DNA of 64,000 nucleotides from assembly GCA_037044905.1 (NCBI GenBank), contig JBAOKB010000070.1, positions 124,001 through 188,000 of the forward strand, in the 5' to 3' direction. The notes beneath the pieces were generated by a model. It ran no database searches and had not been told where the DNA came from. It saw only the letters and a list, made by a program, of their open reading frames with translations. This document shows positions 55,371 through 64,000 of this stretch, in pieces; the stretch's first letter is position 1; every line of letters starts with the position of its first letter. A program made the translations under genes and the position numbers. Source of the stretch: Hortaea werneckii. Taxonomy: Eukaryota > Ascomycota > Dothideomycetes > Mycosphaerellales > Teratosphaeriaceae.

Positions 55371-55699
55371 CCGTCGAGAAAGCCGTCAGCAGAGCCCGCA
55401 TCCGTCTCCGCGACCTCGCGCTTCGATGCCCACAAATGATCACCGGTTGTTACGGTCCAGGGGTTTCCAAACAACAGCAGCTTCCACTCGCATTCTATTC
55501 GCACGCTCGCAGGCCTTGTCCTCACGCATCACCCCTGCGAAAGCGCCGTTGCATTTCGTTCGGGAAACGCGACACTACAATCAAGCGAGAGCCGGTGAAG
55601 TCAGCGAGACCCAGCCCGCGAACGCCAGCGTCGGCATGGGATGAGGGTTTCGGCTGGGGGCGGCAGCCGACCGGGCTCTCGCAGCCACTCGACAACCCG

Positions 55700-56038
55700 C
55701 CCTGGACACCACATGAGCTATGTCGCCTGAAGCTAGCTATGTCAGGGGTTGAATCGTGCTACCGATACAACGCTAAAATTTACTTACGGCGCGCTCTTCA
55801 CTTGTACCGTGCCCAGACTAACTCTTCTATCCCTGCTTGCATGCTTGTACAGTAACTCAGTGCAACATGTACGCGTCAACTGAGAATCTGGAACTTCTCA
55901 TGCCTGTCCTCCACGCAATGCTGCGCGTACTTCCTGGAAATAAGGTTTGGGGAGCATGCATCTTTTTATAAGGGAGCAAGCGTCGCAACTAATCCACACA
56001 TTGTATTCTTCCTACGGGTTGTTGACATTGCTCAAGAA
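55700..56038. other. Intergenic, no gene seen
   Basis: Short frames only. Confidence 0.3.
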
Positions 56039-56431
56039 ATGGAAACACAGAAAAACGCCTTAAAGCACGCGGTGAAGGACGCAAGCAAATGTGAGCTCTC
56101 GAAATTACTCGAGATTCTCGTTTCGAGTGTTACGCGAGTTCGCGACATCGATATTCCCTTCGACCCAAGCGACAACGATGGAGGTCAGCAACACAAGACA
56201 TGCCTACTAGAGCTCTCTTCATACTAAGTGAAAATGAAAGCCTCTATCAAGATTCTCCCCATTTGCTTAGATGAACTTCAGCAAGATTATGTACTACGGC
56301 ATTCCACCATTATCGACTTTGAGAAAACTGGCAAAGAGCTCGAGAGGGGCGGCGATATGGCCGCAAAGCTCATTAATGGCTGTCTTGCGTTTCTTAAGAC
56401 CATCGACTTAGACGCGGGGTCTTGTGACTAG
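56039..56431 (+). CDS. Small acidic hypothetical protein, intron or stop uncertain
   Basis: The frame is open on both sides of a TAA at 56225. A 45-nt intron from 56184 (GTCAGC) to 56228 (CTAAG) would remove the stop and keep the frame, giving 115 residues (DASKCELSKLLEILVSS, then KMKASIKILPICLDELQQD). The donor is weak and the branch site is close to the acceptor, so a simple nonsense codon is equally possible. Predicted helical. No family recognised. Confidence 0.3.
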
Positions 56432-56827
56432 GGATTCTTACATGGAAAGCGGCAAAAGCATTTCTATTCTGTATCGATGCAATAGAAGGTCTCGGTATCT
56501 AATATGTCTTTTTCCTGGCTACTACAGAACCCTTCACTGCCCAAAACTTTTTTTTTCCTTTTTCCTTGTTGTCAAACAACTACAGCACTTTCTCTCACCA
56601 TTCTTGGAGGGTGACGAGAGATATTCTATGGAATTAATACCACCAATTAGTCGTCGGCTCGTTCATGCAAGCTCGACGAATCACTGATAGAAGTAAAGGA
56701 GGCGTGGACAGTAAAGCCATCCCAACTTCTCAACGGGCCAATTGACGGCAAAGGGAATGGGTTCGAACCTTCGCCATCTGCCGCACAGTCAATATCTTCA
56801 AGCGCAAAAGCTGGAATTTTTTATCTG

Positions 56828-57435
56828 CTAAAAAGCATTCTGCGTCTCTGTAACTAGGTTCTCCGGGCAGAAGGTCACTTTGAAGTCGATAGGACCTTTG
56901 AAACAGGCAGTATCTGCAGGACTACCTGCAGAATCTTGCGTTCGATGTGTCCATCCCTGTGTGGGATCACACTCTCCCGGTATACATGTCTTTTCAGGGC
57001 ATGCTCCACTTCCCTTCCCATTTTCCAGCGGTTGTACTGCTACGCCGGCTAGCGCTTGGCTGTCACTCATGACTGAAAGGTCATAGGCGACGCCTTCCAA
57101 TCCCGCGTACGTGCCATAACCATATTCAAATAAACTCTGCGGGTTCCGTTGCATGTCGAGCGGCCGAACTCCGCGACTCGAGAGGCGTGGCCCTTCTAAT
57201 TTGTCTGAAGATCTTAAAATGCCCTTAGCACCATGGGCAAGAGGTAATATAGGTGATTGAAGCAGCATTTGGCCTTATTTGGCCTTGATTGACTTGGTAT
57301 ATAGCAAAAAGTCTTCATGTGTCTAAACATGTTTTGTACGAAGAGATTAACATCTTGATCTTGTTTTGTTGCTACCACTCTATACGACATAGCAAGGCAG
57401 CTTAGCCGAAATACTCTTTTCCCTCTTGACAGCAT
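56828..57435 (-). pseudogene. Thaumatin-like copy broken by small insertions
   Basis: Minus-strand match to 16951-17532 over its whole length, from LSRGKRVFRLSCLA (signal region) to IDFKVTFCPEN. One extra T in the TTTTT run near 57313 and a 10-bp tandem duplication (AAGGCCAAAT twice, about 57284-57265) shift the frame between the two halves and create a stop. The first mature cysteine is lost (NMF in place of NMC). The downstream 140 codons remain open, including the C-terminal cysteines, so decay is recent or partial. It lies 3' of an F-box relic on the same strand. Confidence 0.75.
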
Positions 57436-57964
57436 TTGATCTGAAGGCTTTGGGCCAGACTAGGTGAGTCTCTCGACAACAACCGTCTTGAGAGAAGAGG
57501 GGGCTTGTGGAAAAAACAAAATTTACGTTTTAAGCGCCAAAGCCAGATTGAAAAATAATGAAATGTTTGTCATTCTCGATTGATTCGATTCTCGTAAGAA
57601 AGGAATGTAGACTATATGTTGATAGAATTTGCTAGTGGTAATTCACTTATCGTAAAAGCGTACGACATGCCATCCCTGATTGTGATGGATTGGGGGTTGC
57701 GGCATTGCATGATCCAGATTGATAAGAATCTTTGCGCACAAGGTGTGAGTTACTTACCGCCAACTGGCTTTACAAAATCGCAGACCTTAGCTGTTCTTCT
57801 TTTCGCAAACAGAAAAGCGATAGAGACTTGTGAGACTCATCGAGCTTCCCCTATCAAGTCCATCTTCGTCATAGATTTCAAAAGCCCAAGTCGAAGCGGT
57901 TCGTACACCACTTATTGATCTGGATGCGTCTAACGACGCGGGTTTGGCTCATAGGGTTTTTGAG

Positions 57965-58096
57965 GGCTTACGATGTCAACAATCTTTTCCTGCGTTAATC
58001 TCAGGGCACACGGCGGCCCGTAGTTCCATGCGGATATCAGCGAGAACTAAATATCTTTTGATGTTGTATCTTCCAGTAGTAGGCACGTCGTACTTT
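57965..58096 (-). pseudogene. F-box 267-residue family relic (last 40 codons)
   Basis: VPTTGRYNIKRYLVLADI and MELRAA.CPEINA match the C-terminus of copies 1 and 2. At about 58096 the match jumps to the equivalent of about 37.56 kb, beyond the 5' end of copy 2, so roughly 0.8 kb with the F-box itself is deleted. The flanks 57.81-57.96 and 58.10-58.17 kb match 36.36-36.62 and 37.56-37.62 kb. Confidence 0.8.
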
Positions 58097-58174
58097 ATTC
58101 ATACTTTTCAACCTTCAAGGACCATTACTACCTGAATACGTACTATGCATGAAGGCAGCTTGTACATGCAACCG

Positions 58175-61046
58175 TAATCTATTTACGGCTTTCCAGTTCC
58201 GCGTGGATGCATTGTATAACGGCATCATTCAACTTCCTTTCGTTGCTTCTCAGCGACTCATCAGTTTGAACTAGTAGGTTCGAGCCATTTAGAGGCCTCA
58301 TCTAATATGTCGGTGTTCCCAGCCTTGTGTCTTGCTTCTTGTAAAGGATTCCTTGTGTTGATCCGCCTTCATTATTCAAACGGCGTCTACTGCCGACAAA
58401 CGATTAGGCAGCCGCTCACTAACGTAGGCCATCGTTCTGCCCCTCCTTTTTCCGCATCACATTTCCATTCATTGAAACGCGGCCTTTCTATTTCTTCGTC
58501 GTCGCCGTTTGCGCTGCGTTTACAGCTGCAAAGAAGGAGCGCAATGGACTTCCGACGAGCATATTGAAATGCGGCGGTTCGGGGAAAGTCAACGTCCAAA
58601 GCTCTTCCATTTCGCCTAATGGCTTTTCTTTGCGACGATAAGAACTCCTTGCTAGCCGAAGCTGCCGCTAAACGCCAATAGATGAAATGGCATGATGAAC
58701 ATCAACCCCTGCTGATCTCGGATGTCGAAAAAAGTAACAAAGCTGCGTTGACGGGAAGGGAGCCAGGATGAAGAAGTGTTGCAAACCGAGCACAGATGTA
58801 CTTGGCTTCCATCGGACCTGCGGCAGTCGGAAAGGAGCTTGTGAGTGAGCTGGGATGAATAGGGGCTACTATCGGGACTGAAAACCGCGAGTGCCCGCCC
58901 GTGTTCAAGTTCTCACATAGGCTTTTTTGGCGGTTGGGACACGACTTGCTATGGAAAAATCAGTTGAGTTCTCGCAAAGTTAGTACTCCTGCACCAATAT
59001 GCTGACAAAAGTGGAATAGGTCGCGCAAATAGAAGATTCCTCCGCCCTTTCCGGGCGAGGTGGTTATGACACGACTGGTAAAGCACCCTTGTACTTCCAC
59101 TGTCGAATTGGAATGCTCAACTCTACCATAGGAGCTCCCAAACCCGAACCGTCAGATTCACGGAACCAGAAAGAGGGAGAATGCAGATCGATTCGATTTC
59201 TCTCGACAGCTTGAGCTTGTCTAACTTGGGAAACAGAAAATTCATCAATGTCTTGGAGAAGGGAGGGGCGCAGGGCATGGTACAATTGTACGTCAATAGG
59301 CCATGGTCAAGTCGGGCAATAAGGTGAAATGTGAGTGTTGAAGAGAATCATGTTTGGGATGGCTGGACAGGCAGACGGGGCGCCTGAAAGGCCTCCAAAG
59401 GCTGAGACCCGACTTTTGTGCGGGATGAAAAGAAATGAAAGGCAATCCTATTTTCCTGCTGGGTAGTATGAGAGGTTCGCCAGGAGAGACGCAACTCAAG
59501 CTGTCCCTTGGAGCTTTGAATTCATGCAATGCCACGCAGCATCATCCGTAATTATTAATACCTACGGTACCTTTTGTCTTCCTTAACATGTACGGAAGGA
59601 TAAATTTCTAAGGATCTTCGTAGGATCTAGGATCTTCGTTCTGTTGTCGGAGACGTCCAAAACTGACTCAAACACGACCAAAATCAAGGCGGCTAGTAAG
59701 GCCTAAGTCGTTAAGATACGGATCGCGGCCAGGCAGTCCTGATGGTGATACCGGTGGTGACTTCGGGTTTCTTGACGCTTGGTGTCCCTCGTCGCTGCTA
59801 TCGGCTCGCCAGCAAGTCCGGTTCAAGGGATGATAAATTTCCTAATCAACAACACGCTCTGTTCTTGCTGGCTATTTACTTCGAGCATATGATGTGCGCG
59901 TAAATCGCGGCCTCGCCAGGACCTCCAAAATTGTCACGATATGTGAAACAACAGTGAGGTGTAGTCCGCGAAGAATTTTGGCCGGAAGGCAGGCTCGGGG
60001 CACAAAGCCGATCGGGTGCCATGATGTTAAATGTATATATTGCTTGTAGCTATGAGACGTCTCTCACTTCTCTATGGGCTCGTGATAAGATATTGACGGT
60101 GGCCGAGCGCGGCTGAAGTCGATCTAGGGAGCGGCCGGGTGGCAGTCATCCTACTATCGCTAATCCAGCTCTTGTACAACCGATAGACTGCTCGGGCAGG
60201 ATACATTCCTGCCAATTCCTCGTGATTGGAGCAAGAGAACGAAACTGACTGAGGGCCAAACCAATGCTCATTGGAATCGAAGCGGTCTGCAGCTCGAAAC
60301 CAGAGACCTACAATGGTGATATTACGGCTGCGATATAGTGCGCGAGGCATCAATCCATGAAGACTTGTCATCTGTTTCCCCATATACTACACAATTGGAA
60401 CTTTTGTTCGTCATTGGCCCCCTCGCAACACCTGAAGCCCGACCATTTGCCGATTGCCGTTCCACGTTGCGGTCGTAGCATCCAGCGTGGGCCCTTAGCC
60501 TTTGTCTTACCAGCCCAAGGCTGCTGCGGTGGCCATTGTAGAGCCTCTGCCATCTTTTCGACGCCGGCGCGAAGCTGGTGTATTCTATGGTTGAACTCAA
60601 AGACAGCTACATGAGCGGTTAGACGTCCGCAAGGGTGCGGCGTATATTGATATGCTGTTCGGAGATCCGTGTACCAGCGATCCGAAGGCTCGAAAGGCTA
60701 ATACAATCGGATTGCACTAATCTAAGTCTCTTCTCCCCTGTCCCATCTCGCGCTCGCCTGAGGCCTCGAGAGTGTGATGGTCGGGTATTGCAGGGGTTCT
60801 AAATCAAACAAGAAGCCCACGCGTCATACTATCGGTGACGCTCTAGGCGATCTTGTCCTCATGGCTCATTTCGCGTGCACCGCGGCTCCGTCTGGAATTC
60901 CTTTCCATGTGTATCTATGGCTTGTTCGCTTGGTATCCTTGTTTCTCCCGCCCAGATGCATCTCTCGAACCTGCAGCGCTGGGCCACACCTCATCCCTCA
61001 ACGAGCCGTATTTCTGTGCGAGCTCGTCGGTGGCAGGTTGGAGTGA
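58175..61046. other. Long gene-poor stretch
   Basis: Nearly 3 kb with only short frames. Minus frames at 58599-58387 and 60600-60322 have protein-like composition but no domain. Nothing matches another part of the window that I can see. Confidence 0.3.
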
Positions 61047-61151
61047 TCTCCTTCGCAAATTAACTTTTCAACAATCAACCACGACGACCATCACCACACT
61101 CGGTTCCAATATACACCTCAGGCCGGCTTTTGGGATAGTTTTTGGTCTTAT

Positions 61152-62784
61152 ATGCAAACCTGGATGCAAGAGCAAGGGTACGCCGGATTCGACTGTAGCA
61201 ATCAACCGGAGTCCAATGAGTTTAATGGCAGCATGCAACAACAGCCGATGCAGCCACAACTTCACCCTCTGATAATGCCACAATGGCCTTCAATGTTGAT
61301 CCGCCAAGCGCATTCTAGATTCCAACCAATTGAGCCGCAACCAGTGCAACCTATTCAACTTTCGTCTATCAACCAGCCGCGCATGCCAGTGTCAGTCATA
61401 CCATCTCGATCCGCACCAATCCCACGCAAGACTCTGACAAACAACGACCGAAAGAGAATGTGCCAGTACGCTGAAGATCATCCAAATGCAAAACAGACAG
61501 AAATCGGAGCCATCTTTGGGGTGGAAAGAAGGTGAGTAGTACGGCCTGTGTTCTGTACCACTTGGCTGATCAGCTCTCAGTACGGTCTCTAAGGTCCTTC
61601 GACAGAGGGAAAAGTATCTTACTCAGGATGATGGCAGCAAAAGTCCAGTGAAGCGCGCAAAAGATCGCTCTCCTGACATTGAAAGGGCACTGGCAGTGTG
61701 GGCTAAGAACCGGGTGAGTCTAAGTAGTCAACGCCGAGCTTACAATCTTCTGACGGCGGTAAAGCAGCAAAAAGGTCTTCCTTTGACTGATGAGCTTATC
61801 CGTGAAAAAGCTCGGATATTCTCCGCGACAGCGACAATTAGGACGAGTCCCGAAAACCATCACGTGTTGAGTCCTATCTGCCTTGAGAATTTCAAATTGA
61901 AGCACAATCTCATGGGTGCACGATCGCGCAAGTCTCCTCTAGCCCCTGAAGACGCAGAAGGCATTTCTACATGCCATACCTTTGGTGCAGCATCGTCTCC
62001 CTCTTCTCCTAGGGCATTAGGACCTACTTCTCCTCTTAACTTGGACAGCGCCCGGAGTCAAGACTCTTTCAAGCACGAAAGCCCGGACAATTATCTAGAC
62101 TACACTGCCTCTCATGGTCCGTTCCACTCCCAGAGTGAGACATCTTTGAACAGTGCTTTCACCGACACTGCTCCTTCTTCCTTTTCCCATGGGCCGCTCA
62201 GCCCGACATCACAATTCTTCACCCCAGACTCTGGCACTGCGGAAGCCCCTTTCGGAGCTATGCCACTACAAACACCACGTCGAATTCTTCCAGCCGCAGG
62301 CAATGGCAACTCACAGCGCCCGCGAAGCCAAACAGTACCGCAGCTCGACCATTACATGATCACACCGGCCCCAACAGAAGCCGCGACACAAAAGCATAGT
62401 TCAGAAGCACTCGACTCGCCGATGGAAGAAGGATCGGAGGCTGCGACCGGTAGAGGAGATACGCTCCAACCATGCGACATCCTTCAACACCACAACCTCA
62501 CAGAAGACAAAACTGTCTTCGCAACGCCCGAAATGATGGGACCGCCTCCTCTCCCCGCCCACGTGTTGACACCTGGGAGCGGTCGCTACCTGGCCTCTAT
62601 AGTACATGGGTTCTCAATACCAATGGCTACTACGCCCGAAGAAGCTCTCCAAGCATTAGAGGTAGCTCATAGCTTCTTTCAACAACAACCGAGCGGCTTT
62701 CTCGAGTACGACGAGAGCCTGATCATGGGCAAGCTCATGGAGAGGCTGAGGCTTCACTTTCGGTCGCCCAGTATTAGCGGCTAG
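61152..62784 (+). CDS. CENP-B/pogo-type helix-turn-helix DNA-binding protein
   Basis: Exons 61152-61531 and 61581-62784 over a 49-nt intron (GTGAGT...TCTCAG, phase 2) give 527 residues from the first in-frame ATG. A Gln/Pro-rich N-terminus precedes the first helix-turn-helix (RKTLTNNDRKRMCQYA, KQTEIGAIFGVERSTVSKVL, about residues 95-145). The CENP-B-type second domain follows (DIERALAVWAKN, LPLTDELIREKARIFSA). A long Ser/Pro-rich middle and a conserved C-terminal helix (TPEEALQALEVAHSFFQQQ) complete it. There is no DDE catalytic domain, so this is a domesticated transposase-type regulator. The frame stays open upstream to about 61047 without an ATG, and the pseudogene copy at 14.4 kb conserves that upstream part (DDHHH/DDHYH), so another 5' exon is likely. 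Confidence 0.75.
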
Positions 62785-63126
62785 ATCTTCCTTTTCAATG
62801 TCACGGCAGGGTCAGCCCGGAGCAGAGGAGCAGGGACACAGACGGGAAAAGAATTGCTGTGCTGCCCGCGCGGCAAAGGTAATGGAATTGGATGTAGTGT
62901 GCATGGCGACGGGATTCGGCTTCCGGTCTACGTCTGGCGCAACTGATTTTGTCTTCGTCTCGTTTGAGTGTGGAATTTCTTGCAATTCTTTCTTTGCTGG
63001 GTACATGCAAGCGATTGGTTTTTCTCGCGTGGGCTTCAAATAGTCCAGACAATCAGCGTGACACTATCACGTCGAGAGGTGACGATTAGTTGCTCGTTGA
63101 TACGGGGATCAGCAAAACTCTACAAC
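62785..63126. other. 3' flank of the CENP-B-type gene
   Basis: No gene seen; likely untranslated region. Confidence 0.3.
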
Positions 63127-63423
63127 ATGTACTTGTCATTCCTTCTCTTCCTCCATTTCTCCTCGTCGGCGAAACAGCATATGCATACTACACCCAGTAC
63201 AGCTTCGATCACAGCACTAGCACATTCAAAGACTAATTTCAAAAGCTCCCTCGCTTGTCGATTGCACACGCGCCCCGGAATGAAGACTCAATCTATCGGC
63301 AAGCCTTGGGTTCGGGTTTGCCCGCTCTCAACGGTGACATGCAGGAATGGATGCACTACTACTACTTCCTGCGTTCATTCTCTGATGCGTCCAATCACGT
63401 CTATTTGCATCAGACGATCATAG
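63127..63423 (+). CDS. Possible small secreted protein, low support
   Basis: 98 residues from an ATG with a signal-like start (MYLSFLLFLHFSSSA) and a Thr/Ser/Cys-rich remainder. A second frame over 63255-63440 (LPALNGDMQEWMHYYYFLRSF) also looks protein-like, so which frame, if any, is used is unclear; an intron could join the two. Confidence 0.2.
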   Translation: MYLSFLLFLHFSSSAKQHMHTTPSTASITALAHSKTNFKSSLACRLHTRPGMKTQSIGKPWVRVCPLSTVTCRNGCTTTTSCVHSLMRPITSICIRRS

Positions 63424-64000
63424 CAACTCTCATCTATTAGGTAGGAGGAATCAAGTTGTGCTGGTCAAATGCCTGAAACGGCACCGTGGTATTCTTACGG
63501 TATGTGCAACACATTGGGCCCCCTTTTGCCCGTGTTACATTTAAACACGAGAAACCTTTCAACAAGCCTAGAGCCTAATCAGCCGGGCCGCACTCCATGC
63601 AGTTGTTTTGATAACAGTCCTGGAATGTACAACAGATTTATACTTCGGGATGGCAGCCTTTCCTGACGAGGCTTCGCGAGACAGTGAACCAAGTGCTATA
63701 GGAGCAGTAAGTACACGAATACACTATACCAAAATAAATCGCCCTCATCATCTCCGAATTTCCAAGTGCTGACTAATGCCGTTGTCAGAAGTTCTTACTG
63801 AAGTGACAATATGTCGACAAAGTAACCGCCGAACAATCAATTGTGTGACCTCCCGAAAACTAGCCTCCCTTGTCGAAAAGAACGACAGACCACCTTTGAT
63901 ACTAGAGGCCGAAAAAAGTGCTGCGATGCTGATTTTTGAGACTGTCAAGATGCCGAGAACCAGCGCTTGCTCGAAGGCTGAGCATTATGGTATCATCGGA
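63424..64000. other. Window end, no gene assigned
   Basis: Short frames only. A gene cut by the edge cannot be excluded. Confidence 0.25.

Noticed and set aside
56745..56780. GGTTCGAACC, resembling a tRNA B box
   Set aside because: The flanking bases do not form a T-stem on either strand and no A box or acceptor stem is present.
57616..57918. 100-codon plus-strand ORF
   Set aside because: Its last third lies in the block shared with 36.4 kb, where it is not open, and it has no domain.

Overview
The window looks like filamentous ascomycete nuclear DNA, probably Dothideomycetes (inferred from gene content; no marker gene was checked). The coding genes carry short introns of about 45-65 nt with GTRAGT-like donors, CTAAC/CTGAC-like branch sites and YAG acceptors. 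Typical fungal families are present: F-box proteins, fungal rhodopsin-domain membrane proteins, a secreted type-B carboxylesterase, an APC-family permease, an aminoglycoside-phosphotransferase-like kinase, a CENP-B/pogo-type DNA-binding protein, TCP11/Sok1 and a folylpolyglutamate synthase. There are no bacterial operons, no CRISPR array, no tRNA or rRNA that I could support, and no readable transposase or reverse transcriptase.

Layout. 0.5-2.1 kb: folylpolyglutamate synthase-like gene. 2.5-9.3 kb: cysteine-rich family gene, a small conserved ORF, decayed relics, an F-box/LRR-like gene and a coiled-coil ORF. 9.7-11.6 kb: a two-exon gene of a fungal domain of unknown function and an APH-like kinase. 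13.0-14.5 kb: decayed CENP-B-type copy. 15.9-19.2 kb: F-box gene, thaumatin-like secreted protein gene, a relic and a second F-box gene. 20.3-29.3 kb: rhodopsin-domain gene, carboxylesterase, an amino-acid permease broken by one stop codon, and a broken rhodopsin-domain gene. 30.1-32.4 kb: two convergent orphan genes whose coding ends overlap. 33.0-37.4 kb: multi-exon membrane protein, third copy of the cysteine-rich family and a third F-box gene. 38.4-46.6 kb: half a sirtuin, TCP11, a fragment of the CIA1 WD40 gene abutting a kinase fragment, and a large TPR protein gene. 47-58 kb: mostly relics, plus one intact four-exon membrane protein gene. 61.1-62.8 kb: intact CENP-B-type DNA-binding protein.

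The main theme is internal duplication and decay. At least seven sequence families occur two or three times within these 64 kb, in both orientations. Usually one copy keeps an open frame while the others carry frameshifts, stops, deletions or truncations: FPGS (0.5 vs 50.4 kb), cysteine-rich family (2.5, 35.5, 51.1 kb), membrane protein (33.0 vs 52.6 and 5.6 kb), F-box 267-aa family (15.9, 36.6, relic 58.0 kb), thaumatin-like protein (16.9, relics 47.1 and 56.8 kb), CENP-B type (61.1 vs relic 13.1 kb), and a small membrane relic (18.3, 54.8, 55.2 kb). The F-box gene and the thaumatin-like gene occur in the same order and orientation at two places and look like a two-gene cassette. This resembles a rapidly rearranging accessory or subtelomeric region, with a few housekeeping-like genes (FPGS, TCP11) embedded. 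Intron boundaries were deduced by reading frame and splice consensus and, where possible, by agreement between copies or with known families; none is confirmed by RNA.
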